42,330 nt of DNA from Alphaproteobacteria bacterium (GCA_947473805.1 CANJGB010000029.1:1-42330), one strand, 5' to 3'; numbered from the stretch's first letter, positions 17,682-25,703 are shown. A program made the numbers and translations. The notes: generated by a model from the letters alone, not told the origin.

Positions 17682-18695
17682 CTAGCGAAGCTGCAGGTCG
17701 TAGATCGCCGCCTCGCCGGTTTCGGTGCCGGCTGCCAGGAAACGACCGTCTGGTGACCAGGCCAGTGCACTGACCGGTGCGGTCAGGGCAACAGCCAGCG
17801 GCAAAATCTTCTTCTGTTCCGGATCGCCCACCTCGACATGGCCGTCGGCATAGCCGGCGGCGATCATCGACGCCTTCGGATGAGCGGCCACCATGGTGAC
17901 CATGACGTCCTCCTTGCGGCCGCTGAACTCCACCGGCGGCTTGCCCTGCGGCCCCTTGCCCACGAACGGCCAGCAGACGAATCCCGGCGCGCCCGACGAG
18001 ACCAGGAACTTGGCATCCGGCGTCCACGCCATCGCCTTCACCTTGGCCGGATAGCCCGACATCTGCATGTCGCTGCCGTCCGCCAAACGCCAGCAGTGCA
18101 GCGCCATTTCCTGCATCGAACTGGCGAGGAAGCGTCCGCCTGGCGCGTAGCTGAGGTAGAGGTGCGATCCCTTCCAGGGCAGCTTGCGCGGCGGCGTTGC
18201 CGGCTGCTGCAGGTTCCAGATCATCACGCCGCCGTAATGCGCGCCGGCGATGCGGCTGCCATCCGGGCTGAACACCGCGTCGCTGACCGTGGTGGGGCAG
18301 GGGCCGAGACGCAGCGGTTCCGCACCGCCCAGCAGATGGATCTCCTTGCCGACCGGTGCGGCGATCAGGCCGGTTACCGGGTGCGCGGACAGGCGCTCGA
18401 TCCAGCGGCCCTTGAGCACCAGCAGTTCAGTGACGGCGCCATCGGGCGTGACGCGGCACAGGCGGCCATCGTCGCCGCCGGTCAGGAACGCGCCGTTCTT
18501 GATGTCCAACGCGAACGACAGGGCTGCGCCTTTGTGCACGGCGATGGTCTTTTCAACCTCGCCGATCACGCGCAACGTGCCGTCGCCGACCGCGAAGCCA
18601 AACGTGTTGCTCTTCGGTTCGAACCCGATGCCCGAGACATAGGCGTCGAAGCGGAACTCGCGCGGCGGCGCGAGGTTTTTCGGTGCGGCCGTCAT
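17682..18695 (-). CDS. WD40-repeat protein of the zinc operon
   Basis: A 337-aa protein without signal peptide, made of WD40-like blades. Blade signatures include VSDAVFSPDGSRIAGAHYGG, VKAMAWTPDAKFLVSSG and VSALAWSPDGRFLAAGTETG; about six or seven blades fit, giving a cytoplasmic beta-propeller. It starts 2 nt after the stop of the COG0523 GTPase gene, so the two are translationally coupled. Pairing of a COG0523 GTPase with a WD40 protein occurs in other alphaproteobacteria and suggests that the propeller is a partner or client in zinc handling. No catalytic residues are visible and a biochemical role is unknown. Confidence 0.8.
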   Translation of the reverse strand: MTAAPKNLAPPREFRFDAYVSGIGFEPKSNTFGFAVGDGTLRVIGEVEKTIAVHKGAALSFALDIKNGAFLTGGDDGRLCRVTPDGAVTELLVLKGRWIERLSAHPVTGLIAAPVGKEIHLLGGAEPLRLGPCPTTVSDAVFSPDGSRIAGAHYGGVMIWNLQQPATPPRKLPWKGSHLYLSYAPGGRFLASSMQEMALHCWRLADGSDMQMSGYPAKVKAMAWTPDAKFLVSSGAPGFVCWPFVGKGPQGKPPVEFSGRKEDVMVTMVAAHPKASMIAAGYADGHVEVGDPEQKKILPLAVALTAPVSALAWSPDGRFLAAGTETGEAAIYDLQLR

Positions 18696-18697
18696 GG

Positions 18698-19768
18698 TCA
18701 GGCCTTGCAGGCCGCGAAGCCGCTCTGCAGCGCGGGAATGTCGAGGTCGCGGCCTATGAACACCATCTTGCTGCCGCGCTTCGCATCGCCCCAGGGCTGG
18801 CCGGCGCTGGAATCCATGATCATGTGCACGGCCTGGAAGACGTAGCGCTTGTCCATGCCCTTCACCGCCATGACGCCCTTGCTGCGCAAAATCTTCTGGC
18901 CCTGCTCGCGCAGCAGGGCGCCGATCCACGCCTCGAACTTCTTGGGATCGATGTCGCCATCGACCGTCACCGACACGCTCTTGATCGTGGTGTCGTGGTC
19001 GTGCGCCAGCACCTTCAGGCCACCCGTGGTCTCGGTATACAGGGCGCGGCCGTCCTCGTCGTGATGATGGTCGTGGTCGTGATCATGGTGGTGGTCATGA
19101 TCGTGATCGTGGTGATGATGGCCGTGTTCTTCCTCCAGGAAGTCCGGCTCCACGGTCAGGATGCGGGCCAGGTCGAACGCGCCGCGGTTCAGGATCGCAT
19201 CCAGTGCGATCTCGCTGTTCCGCGTGTGGTGGATCTTGGCAAACTTGTTGATCCGGCGGATCGCCGCCTCGACCTGCGCCAGCTCCTTCGCGTCTACCAG
19301 GTCGGTCTTGTTCAGCAGGATCACGTCGGCGAAGGCGACCTGGTCCTCGGCCTCGTTGCTGTCGGCCAGGCGCTGCAGGAAGTGCTTGGCGTCCACCACG
19401 GTGATGATGGCGTCCAGCTTGGTGCGCGCCTTCACGTCATCGTCCATGAAGAAGGTCTGCGCTACTGGCGCCGGATCGGCCAGACCCGTAGTCTCGATAA
19501 TCATGCCGTCCAGCTTGTCGGACCGCTTCATCAGGCTGCCGATGATGCGGATCAGGTCGCCGCGCACGGTGCAGCAGATACAGCCGTTGTTGGTCTCGAA
19601 GATTTCCTCGTCCGCGCCCACCACCAGGTCGGCATCGACCCCGGCCTCGCCGAACTCGTTGATGATGACCGCGTACTTCTTGCCGTGGTTCTCGGTCAGG
19701 ATGCGGTTCAGCAAGGTGGTCTTGCCGGCGCCCAGATAGCCGGTCAGAACGGTCACCGGAATCGACAT
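18698..19768 (-). CDS. COG0523 (CobW/Zng1-like) GTPase, His-rich zinc chaperone
   Basis: G3E-family GTPase, 356 aa. It has Walker [10 protein letters not shown] (10-18), the metal-binding motif GCICC (Cys63, Cys65, Cys66), [10 protein letters not shown], and NKTD (153-156). Residues 214-239 are almost only His, Asp and Glu, with over ten His, and precede the C-terminal CobW domain (about 245-350). COG0523 proteins deliver metals to target enzymes; those next to znu genes and with His-rich inserts are zinc chaperones for low-zinc conditions, whereas true CobW lies with cobalamin genes, absent here. ATG 19768 has AAGGAG at a good distance. It is third of the znuC-znuB-GTPase-WD40 genes, behind Zur-like operator 2. 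Confidence 0.85.
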   Translation of the reverse strand: MSIPVTVLTGYLGAGKTTLLNRILTENHGKKYAVIINEFGEAGVDADLVVGADEEIFETNNGCICCTVRGDLIRIIGSLMKRSDKLDGMIIETTGLADPAPVAQTFFMDDDVKARTKLDAIITVVDAKHFLQRLADSNEAEDQVAFADVILLNKTDLVDAKELAQVEAAIRRINKFAKIHHTRNSEIALDAILNRGAFDLARILTVEPDFLEEEHGHHHHDHDHDHHHDHDHDHHHDEDGRALYTETTGGLKVLAHDHDTTIKSVSVTVDGDIDPKKFEAWIGALLREQGQKILRSKGVMAVKGMDKRYVFQAVHMIMDSSAGQPWGDAKRGSKMVFIGRDLDIPALQSGFAACKA

Positions 19769-19814
19769 TGAACGGATGCTCCTTGCGGGTGGGGTCGGCG
19801 TGGCGGGGAAACCT

Positions 19815-19835
19815 CCGGGCATAGATAGTGCCCGG
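19815..19835. repeat. Inverted repeat in the znuB-GTPase gap
   Basis: A perfect 7-bp stem (CCGGGCA / TGCCCGG) with a 7-nt loop in the 114-bp gap between znuB and the GTPase gene. No T-run follows on either strand, so it is not a classical terminator. It could be an RNA processing or stability element that uncouples the two halves of the operon. Confidence 0.35.
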
Positions 19836-19882
19836 CCGGCCCCGCGTCGAGGGGGCTGCCGCCCTGGCCCGGGCTTTCCGGA

Positions 19883-20755
19883 TTAGGCTTCCAGATGCCG
19901 GTGGCGGCGACGCCGTCGAATAATGCCTCCGACCGGCCCACACAATACTGAAATCACGTACAGGATGCCGGCCGCTAGCACGATGGCCGGCCCGGTCGGC
20001 AATTCCCAGTGGAACGACAGGACCAGCCCGGTCCAGGCCGCCAGCAGCGCGATGCCCGCCGCGTATATTGCGATCCGCCCAACCGACCCGGCCCAGAACC
20101 GCGCCGCTGCCGCCGGCAGCATCATCAGCCCCACGGCCATCAGCGTGCCCAGCGCCTGGAACGCCGCGACGAGGTTCAGTACCGTCAGCACCAGGAAAAT
20201 GCCGTGGTACAGGCCGCCCCGGCCATCGACTGTGCGCAGGAAGTCAGGGTCAAGCATTTCCGCCACCAGCGGCCGGAAGATCAGCGCCAAGGCGCATAGC
20301 GTTATGCTCGTAACCCCGCCGATCAGCAGCAGGCCGGCATCGTCCACCGCCAGTACCGAACCGAACAGCACGTTCATCAGGTCGATGCTCGGGCCGCGCG
20401 CCGAGATCAGCAGCACGCCGGCCGCCAGCGAGATCAGGTAGAAGGCGGCGAAGCTGGCGTCCTCGCGCAGCGGCGTGAAGCGCGTGACCACGCCGGCCAA
20501 CAGTGCAACTGCGATGCCCGCCGCGAAGCCGCCAATCGTCATTGCCCCCAGCGACAGGCCGAACAGGGTGTAACCGATGGCTGCGCCCGGCAGGATCGCG
20601 TGGCTCAACGCATCACCCATCAGGCTCATCCGCCGCAGCACCAGGAACACGCCAATCGGCGCGCAGCCCAAAGCGAGGCCAAGGCAGGCAATCAACGCCC
20701 GCTTCATGAAAGCGAACTCGATGAAGGGTGAGATGGCGAAATCGTAGAATGTCAC
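19883..20755 (-). CDS. znuB: Zinc ABC transporter permease (ZnuB-like)
   Basis: ABC-3 family permease of 290 aa with seven or eight hydrophobic helices. Family marks include GVFLVLRRMSLMGDALSHAILPGAAIGY, DLMNVLFGSVLAV and FQALGTLMAVGLMMLPAAAARFW. The start is GTG at 20755, two bases after the znuC stop, because homologues begin with the Y-D-x-x-I-x-PF-EF-FM-RAL stretch encoded there; ATG 20671 would lose it. The protein ends with a basic, His-containing tail (GGIIRRRRRHRHLEA). It is intact, unlike the permease at the left edge of the window. Zinc specificity is inferred from the operator and the downstream zinc-chaperone-type gene. Confidence 0.85.
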   Translation of the reverse strand: MTFYDFAISPFIEFAFMKRALIACLGLALGCAPIGVFLVLRRMSLMGDALSHAILPGAAIGYTLFGLSLGAMTIGGFAAGIAVALLAGVVTRFTPLREDASFAAFYLISLAAGVLLISARGPSIDLMNVLFGSVLAVDDAGLLLIGGVTSITLCALALIFRPLVAEMLDPDFLRTVDGRGGLYHGIFLVLTVLNLVAAFQALGTLMAVGLMMLPAAAARFWAGSVGRIAIYAAGIALLAAWTGLVLSFHWELPTGPAIVLAAGILYVISVLCGPVGGIIRRRRRHRHLEA

Positions 20756-20757
20756 GA

Positions 20758-21489
20758 TCAGGCCGCGCACCAGCTGGCATCGTCGCGCCACGCCTCGGCC
20801 AGGTGGCCGGTAGCCACGCCGTTCTCCGCCAATGTCGCAACCGTCGGTCCCCAGGCGACGCAGCGCCGCGCCAGCAGCAGCATCTGGTCAAAGCCGGCGC
20901 GCACCTGCGCCAGGTCGTGCAGCACCGCGATCACCGTGCGGCCCTCGGTCCGCCAGCCGGCGATCAGGCGCAGCAGGTCGCCAATGGTGGCGTCGTCGAC
21001 ACCGTTAAACGGTTCGTCCAGCAGGATCAGCGGGCAGTTCTGCACCAGCAGGCGGGCGAACAGCATGCGCTGGAACTGGCCGACCGACAGTGTGCCGATC
21101 TGCCGCCCGGCGAAACCTTCGAGGCTGACGGCGGCGAGTGCCGCCTCAGCTTGGGCCCGCTCGGCGCGACCTAGGCCGAGGAAGCCGCCGCGCCGGGCCC
21201 AGTGTCCCATCAGCACGACATCCAGCACGGTGATGGGGAAGGTCCGGTCGATGGTCGCGTTCTGCGGCAGGTAGGCGACCCGACGCCGCTCCACACCCAA
21301 ATCGATCCGGCCCTCGTCCGGTGGCCGCAGCCCGGCAATGGCCTGCAGCAGCGTGCTCTTGCCGGCGCCGTTGGGGCCGAGAATCGCGGTCTGCGCCCCG
21401 GCCAGGAACGTGCCGCTGACGTGATGTACGGCCGGGTGGCCATCATAGGCGATGGTGACGTCATGCAGCTGGACGGCAGGCCCGGTCAT
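20758..21489 (-). CDS. znuC: Zinc ABC transporter ATP-binding protein (ZnuC-like)
   Basis: Cytoplasmic ATPase of 243 aa. Walker A is GPNGAGKST (38-46), the Q-loop is YLPQNATIDRTFPITVLDVV, the signature is LSVGQ (134-138; the canonical form is LSGGQ), Walker B is LILLDEP (154-160) and the switch His is His191. The Q-loop segment R-x-FPI-TVLDVV-MG is typical of metal importers of the ZnuC/MntB/TroB type. The start MTGPAVQLHDV (ATG 21489) lies 1 nt after the stop of a 44-codon upstream ORF. No metal-binding-protein gene is in this operon, so it must use one encoded elsewhere. Confidence 0.88.
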   Translation of the reverse strand: MTGPAVQLHDVTIAYDGHPAVHHVSGTFLAGAQTAILGPNGAGKSTLLQAIAGLRPPDEGRIDLGVERRRVAYLPQNATIDRTFPITVLDVVLMGHWARRGGFLGLGRAERAQAEAALAAVSLEGFAGRQIGTLSVGQFQRMLFARLLVQNCPLILLDEPFNGVDDATIGDLLRLIAGWRTEGRTVIAVLHDLAQVRAGFDQMLLLARRCVAWGPTVATLAENGVATGHLAEAWRDDASWCAA

Positions 21490-21490
21490 C

Positions 21491-21625
21491 TCAATACCAG
21501 CCCATGGCCCAGCCGATGGTCGCCCAGAAAGCCAGCGCCATGGCGCCGGCCGCAGCCAGCCGCCAGCGGGCATCCAGGGCAATGATCGAGGCGCGGGAAG
21601 GGGTGTCCATCACTGGTCCAGCCAT
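21491..21625 (-). CDS. Small ORF (44 aa), probable single-pass membrane peptide
   Basis: ATG 21625 to TGA 21491, ending 1 nt before the znuC start. The product begins MAGPVMDTPSRASIIALDAR, followed by a hydrophobic segment (LAAAGAMALAFWATIGWAMG) and a terminal WY. A polar start, one predicted helix and tight spacing to znuC suggest a translated leader gene. There is no clear ribosome binding site for ATG 21625, because Zur-like operator 2 ends only 6 nt upstream; the message may be leaderless, or translation may begin at ATG 21610. I know of no named family. Confidence 0.45.
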   Translation of the reverse strand: MAGPVMDTPSRASIIALDARWRLAAAGAMALAFWATIGWAMGWY

Positions 21626-21631
21626 GATTTC

Positions 21632-21653
21632 TGAAACGTTATACTATACCATT
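21632..21653. promoter_or_regulatory. Zur-like operator 2
   Basis: AT-rich imperfect palindrome; the plus strand reads GAAACGTTATACTATACC. On the opposite strand it agrees with operator 1 (3334-3355) at 19 of 22 positions. It lies immediately upstream of the small ORF and znuC, and about 80 bp upstream of the divergent bioY. A Zur dimer here would block the znuC-znuB-GTPase-WD40 operon when zinc is plentiful. Confidence 0.6.
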
Positions 21654-21732
21654 CTCGGCAGAGTCATCCGGCTTGGGTTCCGGGGCGTCATGCGCTAAGA
21701 CCAGACGACTTTCATCACGTTGGGGAACCTCC

Positions 21733-22326
21733 ATGACTACAGGCGTCGCCTCCCGCAGCATCACCATGGCCGAGGCGCTGTGGCCCGCCGCCGCCGGCGA
21801 AAGCCGGCTGGTCCGCAATGTCCTGCTGGCCTTTGTCGGCACCGGCCTGCTGACGATTTCCGCCAAGATCCAGGTGCCGATCTGGCCGGTGCCGATGACC
21901 ATGCAGACCTTCGTGGTGCTGGTTCTGGGCATGGCCTATGGCTGGCGCCTCGGCGCGGCCACCATTCTTCTCTACATCGCCGAGGGTGCCGCTGGCCTGC
22001 CGGTTTTCGCTGGCGGCGCCGGCCTGCCGTACATGATGGGGCCGACGGGCGGCTATCTCGCCGGCTTCGTGGTTGGCGCGGCGTTCTGCGGCTGGCTGGC
22101 CGAGCGCGGCTGGGACCGCAGCCTGTGGCGCACCGCTGTCGCCATGGCCATCGGCCATGTGCTGATCATCGCCTTCGGTTGGACCTGGTTGTCGCAGCTT
22201 GTCGGCCCGGAAAAGGCCTATCTCGGCGGCGTTGTCCCGTTCTACATGGCTACGGTCTACAAGACGGCCCTTGCCGTCGCGGTAATGCCCGGCGCCTGGA
22301 AACTGATCGGCCGCCGCAGCGTCTGA
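21733..22326 (+). CDS. bioY: Biotin transporter BioY (S component)
   Basis: Substrate-capturing membrane subunit of an energy-coupling-factor biotin transporter, 197 aa. The stretch ISAKIQVPIWPVPMTMQTF and the following AAGLPVF and GPTGGYLAGF are BioY hallmarks; six hydrophobic helices fit. ATG 21733 follows GGGGAAC. No bioM or bioN genes are nearby, so it would act alone or share an ECF module encoded elsewhere; solitary BioY proteins are known to work. A BioR-type operator was looked for upstream and not found. A terminator follows directly. Confidence 0.93.
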   Translation: MTTGVASRSITMAEALWPAAAGESRLVRNVLLAFVGTGLLTISAKIQVPIWPVPMTMQTFVVLVLGMAYGWRLGAATILLYIAEGAAGLPVFAGGAGLPYMMGPTGGYLAGFVVGAAFCGWLAERGWDRSLWRTAVAMAIGHVLIIAFGWTWLSQLVGPEKAYLGGVVPFYMATVYKTALAVAVMPGAWKLIGRRSV

Positions 22327-22347
22327 TCAAAGCCTCCGAATAAGACG

Positions 22348-22381
22348 ATGCCCCGGCCTAGTGCCGGGGCATTTTCTTTTT
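22348..22381 (+). terminator. Rho-independent terminator after bioY
   Basis: Perfect 10-bp stem ATGCCCCGGC / GCCGGGGCAT (22348-22357 with 22363-22372), 5-nt loop, then TTTCTTTTT. It lies 21 bp after the bioY stop. Its right half also encodes the last residues of the convergent small ORF at 22358. Confidence 0.85.
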
Positions 22382-22486
22382 GGGCATCTGTTTCGGTGGC
22401 GCCCATTCCTCCGGCGGCCCACCGGGACCGAGACGCCACTGCTCCAGCAGCACTTCGTCCGTCTTGGCCTGCTCGGCGGGCGTCAC
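22358..22486 (-). CDS. Small ORF (42 aa), coupled to the ORF upstream
   Basis: GTG 22486 to TAG 22358. The product starts MTPAEQAKTDEVLLEQWRLG, continues with a Pro-rich part (PGGPPEEWAPPKQMP) and ends with the basic KKKMPRH. The start overlaps the stop of the upstream 60-codon ORF (GTGA). Amphipathic N-terminus and varied composition look protein-like rather than random. An alternative is that both ORFs are one gene broken by a frameshift. No family recognised. Confidence 0.4.
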   Translation of the reverse strand: MTPAEQAKTDEVLLEQWRLGPGGPPEEWAPPKQMPKKKMPRH

Positions 22487-22665
22487 GCGTCCAGCCGGCG
22501 CTTCGGGAGCCGAACCTCGACATAGGCGCGGTCGTCGCACGCCGACAGCGTCGCACCGGCGCGGCTGTCCAGCCACAGGGCCATTTCCGCCAGGGTGGCG
22601 AACTCGCTCTTCGACGCGATGACCGGGATGATCTTGGTGGCGGTGTGGATGCTGATCGGTTGCAT
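22483..22665 (-). CDS. Small ORF (60 aa), unknown
   Basis: ATG 22665 to TGA 22483. The product begins MQPISIHTATKIIPVIASKS and continues EFATLAEMALWLDSRAGATL, then a basic end (VEVRLPKRRLDA). It has no membrane segment. It overlaps the next small ORF by 4 bp (GTGA), suggesting a two-cistron unit convergent with bioY. I cannot assign a function. Confidence 0.45.
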   Translation of the reverse strand: MQPISIHTATKIIPVIASKSEFATLAEMALWLDSRAGATLSACDDRAYVEVRLPKRRLDA

Positions 22666-23202
22666 GATTAAGTCCCCGTATTGAGTTGTATCGAAGCAAC
22701 GGCGCCAATCGCGCGGCGTTTCAGGCCAAAGGGGGATGTCACGTTCTCGTTCGGCGCGTCACAGTTCTGACCGGAGGCAGGCGCCAAAAGCAAATTGCCC
22801 CGGCCGTGGGGGGACGGCCGGGGCATGTGCACGACGCGGGGGGACTTGCATCGTGAACCGAAAGGGACGCCGGAGACGCTGGGTAGGATCATCCGGTGTC
22901 GCCTTATGGAGGATCAACAATCGAAACCGCCGGAGGTTCCGGGGCGGGTGAAATATTTCGACCAGTCCCATTCCTGCCGTTTTATTAGGCAGGAAAATTG
23001 CCCAATATAAATATGTGAAAATTGCCGAACTAGGCTTTGCTATCTTCCTGTTCGGGGGATTATTTTCAGGGATCGTTCGTCCACAGACGCTCGATCAAGG
23101 TCGAAGCCGGCAGCCCAGAATGACCGGACCAGGCAGGGAGGAAGTAATGGCGAACCCGCCAGACATCTACGCGCGCCGCAGCCCGTCAGTTTGGGTGCTG
23201 TA
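22666..23202. other. 537-bp intergenic region with two strong hairpins
   Basis: No convincing gene in this stretch. It holds a perfect 11-bp stem (GCCCCGGCCGT / ACGGCCGGGGC, 22797-22824, G6 loop) preceded on the plus strand by AAAAGCAAATT, so it could terminate minus-strand transcription. A second perfect 8-bp stem, TTCCTGCC / GGCAGGAA (22971-22995), is followed by an AT-rich stretch (AATATAAATATG) that probably contains the promoter of the TRAP permease genes. Short ORFs here have random-looking composition. Confidence 0.5.
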
Positions 23203-23739
23203 ATGCGATTGCTCCTTTCGTTCAGCCGCGGCGTCGACCTCCTGAACACCTTTGTCGGCAAGGCGGTCGGCTGGCTGGTCCTGATCGCCGTCCTCGTCTC
23301 GTCCGCCAACGCCACCATCCGCTACCTGTTCAGCAACAGTTCGAACGCCTGGCTGGAACTGCAATGGTACCTGTTCTCTGCCGTGTTCCTGCTCTGCGCG
23401 GGGTACACGCTGCTGAAGAACGAGCACATCCGTATCGACATCATCCTGGGACGGCTGTCGCCCCCGGCGCGCCACTGGATCGAGATCTTCGGCCTTGTCG
23501 TGTTCCTCGTTCCGCTCTGCGTCGTGATGCTCTACGAGGGCTGGCCCTATTTCCTCCAGTCCTATCCCGCCGAACAGTCCAGCAACGCCGGCGGACTGCT
23601 GCGTTGGCCGGTCAAGTTGATGATCCTTGTGGGGTTCGTATTGCTGCTTGCGCAGGGTCTGTCGCAACTGGTGAAGCGGATCGCCATCCTTCGGGGCCTG
23701 ATACCCGACCCCTACGCCTCGCAACAGCAGTCGCACTGA
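23203..23739 (+). CDS. dctQ: TRAP transporter small permease (DctQ)
   Basis: Four-helix membrane subunit of a tripartite ATP-independent periplasmic transporter, 178 aa. The pattern NAWLELQWYLFSAVFLLCAGYTLLKNEHIRIDI is the DctQ signature. ATG 23203 is chosen because it gives the usual short N-terminus (MRLLLSFSRGVD). dctM follows after 16 bp. The matching binding protein is encoded just beyond dctM on the opposite strand. Confidence 0.9.
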   Translation: MRLLLSFSRGVDLLNTFVGKAVGWLVLIAVLVSSANATIRYLFSNSSNAWLELQWYLFSAVFLLCAGYTLLKNEHIRIDIILGRLSPPARHWIEIFGLVVFLVPLCVVMLYEGWPYFLQSYPAEQSSNAGGLLRWPVKLMILVGFVLLLAQGLSQLVKRIAILRGLIPDPYASQQQSH

Positions 23740-23755
23740 AGGGGCGGGCGCTCAC

Positions 23756-25564
23756 ATGGCCATCGTACGCAGCATCTTCATCGTCTTTCTCCTGGGCCTG
23801 TTCGGCCTGATCGGCGTTTCGCTGCTGCTGCCGGGTGGCATGGCGGCGGAGTTCCTGAAGGCGGAAATGGCGCCGATCATGTTCGTCTCCATGATCGTGT
23901 TCCTGCTGCTGGGATTTCCGGTCGCGTTCGCGCTGGCGGCCGTCGGGCTGTTCTTCGGCATCGTCGGCATCGAGCTGGGCATGTTCCCGACCAACCTGCT
24001 CCAGGCGCTGCCCAGCCGGCTGTTCGGAGTCATGGAGAACGACACGCTGCTGGCGATCCCGTTCTTTACTTTCATGGGCCTGATCCTCGAGCGCAGCGGC
24101 ATGGCCGAGGATCTGCTCGATACCATCGGCCAGTTGTTCGGCCCCATTCCCGGCGGCCTCGCCTACGCAGTCATCTTCGTCGGTGCCCTGCTGGCGGCCA
24201 CGACCGGCGTCGTCGCCGCGTCGGTCATCTCCATGGGGCTGATCTCGCTGCCGATCATGTTGCGCTACGGCTATGACCGGAAACTGGCATCGGGCGTGAT
24301 CGCGGCGTCGGGCACGCTGGCGCAGATCATTCCGCCCAGCCTGGTGCTGATCGTCCTGGCCGACCAACTCGGCCGCTCGGTGGGCGACATGTACAAGGGC
24401 GCGTTCATTCCCGGTTTCATCCTGACCGCGATGTACGCCGTGTACGTGCTGATGATGACGGTGTTCCGCCGCGGTTGCGCTCCCGCGCTGCCCTACGACG
24501 CCATCACCATCCGCGATGCGGACGGGCGCACGGGCTATACCTCGCTGCTGGTCGTCGTCGTGCTGGCGCTGGCCAGCGGCTGGGGCCTCGCGCATGTGAT
24601 GAATCCGGTCTGGGCCGCCGCCCTGGTGGGCCTCGCCACCTATCTCCTCGCCCATGCCAACCGCATGCTGAAAATAGGCCTGCTGAGCGAGCTCAGCCAG
24701 AAGGTCATCTTCGTGATGATGCCGCCACTGGCGCTCATCTTCCTCGTTCTGGGCACGATCTTCATCGGCATCGCGACGCCGACCGAAGGCGGTGCGATGG
24801 GTGCTGCCGGCGCACTGCTGATGGCGCTGGCTCAGCGCAAGCTCAGCTTCAGCCTTCTGCGCCAGGCGATGGACACCACAGCGAAGCTTTCCACCTTCGT
24901 GGTCTTCATCCTGATCGGCGCCCGCGTCTTCAGCCTTACGTTCTACGGCGTGAATGGCCACGTCTGGGTCGAGCACCTGCTGCTCAGCCTCCCGGGCGGG
25001 CAGCTCGGTTTCCTGATCGTCGTCAACATCCTGATCTTCTTCCTGGCCTTCTTCCTCGACTTCTTCGAACTGGCGTTCATCGTCGTGCCCCTGCTGGCGC
25101 CCGTCGCGCAGACGCTGGGTATCGACCTCGTCTGGTTCGGCGTTCTCCTCGCGGTGAACATGCAGACGTCGTTCATGCATCCGCCGTTCGGGTTTGCGCT
25201 GTTCTATCTGCGTTCGGTGGCGGCCAACGAGGACTATATCGACAAGCCAACGGGGCGCCGCATCGGCCGCGTGACGACCGAGCAGATCTACTGGGGCGCC
25301 GTGCCCTTTGTCGGCCTGCAGGTCATCATGGTCGCGCTGATCATCATCTTCCCGGGGATCGTCACCATCGGCCTCGACAAGAAGATCGACTTCGACGAGG
25401 ACAAGGTTGAGATCATCCTGCAGCCGCAGGATTCGAGCGGCGTGACGCCGCTGGGCGGTTCCGGCGAGGCCGACCAGAACACCGGGCCCGAGGCGCCGGT
25501 ACTCGAGATGGAAGGCGACGAGCCGGCCGACCAGGCGCCCGAGGAGGGCGACTCCAAGCCCTAG
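23756..25564 (+). CDS. dctM: TRAP transporter large permease (DctM)
   Basis: Ion-coupled transport subunit of the TRAP system, 602 aa with about 12-14 membrane segments. Family marks include PFFTFMGLILERSGMAEDLL, GALLAATTGVVAASVISMG, ASGTLAQIIPPSLVLIVLAD and GIATPTEGGAMGAAGALLMA. Close to the C-terminus, MQTSFMHPPFGFALFYLRSV is typical of the subgroup working with TakP/DctP-type proteins for keto acids and similar organic acids. Usual DctM proteins have about 425 aa; this subgroup is longer, and here the last 60 residues form an acidic, probably cytoplasmic and disordered tail (from DFDEDKVEIIL to DSKP). Confidence 0.93.
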   Translation: MAIVRSIFIVFLLGLFGLIGVSLLLPGGMAAEFLKAEMAPIMFVSMIVFLLLGFPVAFALAAVGLFFGIVGIELGMFPTNLLQALPSRLFGVMENDTLLAIPFFTFMGLILERSGMAEDLLDTIGQLFGPIPGGLAYAVIFVGALLAATTGVVAASVISMGLISLPIMLRYGYDRKLASGVIAASGTLAQIIPPSLVLIVLADQLGRSVGDMYKGAFIPGFILTAMYAVYVLMMTVFRRGCAPALPYDAITIRDADGRTGYTSLLVVVVLALASGWGLAHVMNPVWAAALVGLATYLLAHANRMLKIGLLSELSQKVIFVMMPPLALIFLVLGTIFIGIATPTEGGAMGAAGALLMALAQRKLSFSLLRQAMDTTAKLSTFVVFILIGARVFSLTFYGVNGHVWVEHLLLSLPGGQLGFLIVVNILIFFLAFFLDFFELAFIVVPLLAPVAQTLGIDLVWFGVLLAVNMQTSFMHPPFGFALFYLRSVAANEDYIDKPTGRRIGRVTTEQIYWGAVPFVGLQVIMVALIIIFPGIVTIGLDKKIDFDEDKVEIILQPQDSSGVTPLGGSGEADQNTGPEAPVLEMEGDEPADQAPEEGDSKP

Positions 25565-25703
25565 AGGCGCTCTGCCCAATCAATGAGTCCGACGTCCCCC
25601 GGCTTGACCGTGTGACCATTGTCCCGCGGGCGTTGTCGGCATGGGCAACCCGGTTAAGGCAGGGTGCGTCGGCCTTTCGGGCAAAGTTGCCTAAAGGGCC
25701 AAA

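Noticed and set aside
19056-19140. Short repetitive DNA (GTGGTCGTGATCATGG-like) that could pass for a tandem repeat or CRISPR-like array
   Set aside because: It encodes the His/Asp run of the COG0523 GTPase in frame. There are no constant-length repeats with unique spacers.
18698-19768. True CobW of cobalamin synthesis
   Set aside because: No cobalamin genes are nearby; the znu neighbours, His-rich stretch and operator favour the zinc-related COG0523 subgroup.
21632-21732. BioR operator for bioY
   Set aside because: The BioR consensus (TTATMKATAA) is not present; the palindrome there fits the Zur-like site at 3334 far better.
22668-23010. Several 70-codon frames on both strands in the intergenic region before dctQ
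   Set aside because: Random-looking composition, no ribosome binding sites, and overlap with strong hairpins.
23612-25579. 655-codon minus-strand frame opposite dctM
   Set aside because: Extremely rich in Asp, Gln, Glu and His because it mirrors hydrophobic membrane codons; no domain. dctM itself has clear family motifs.
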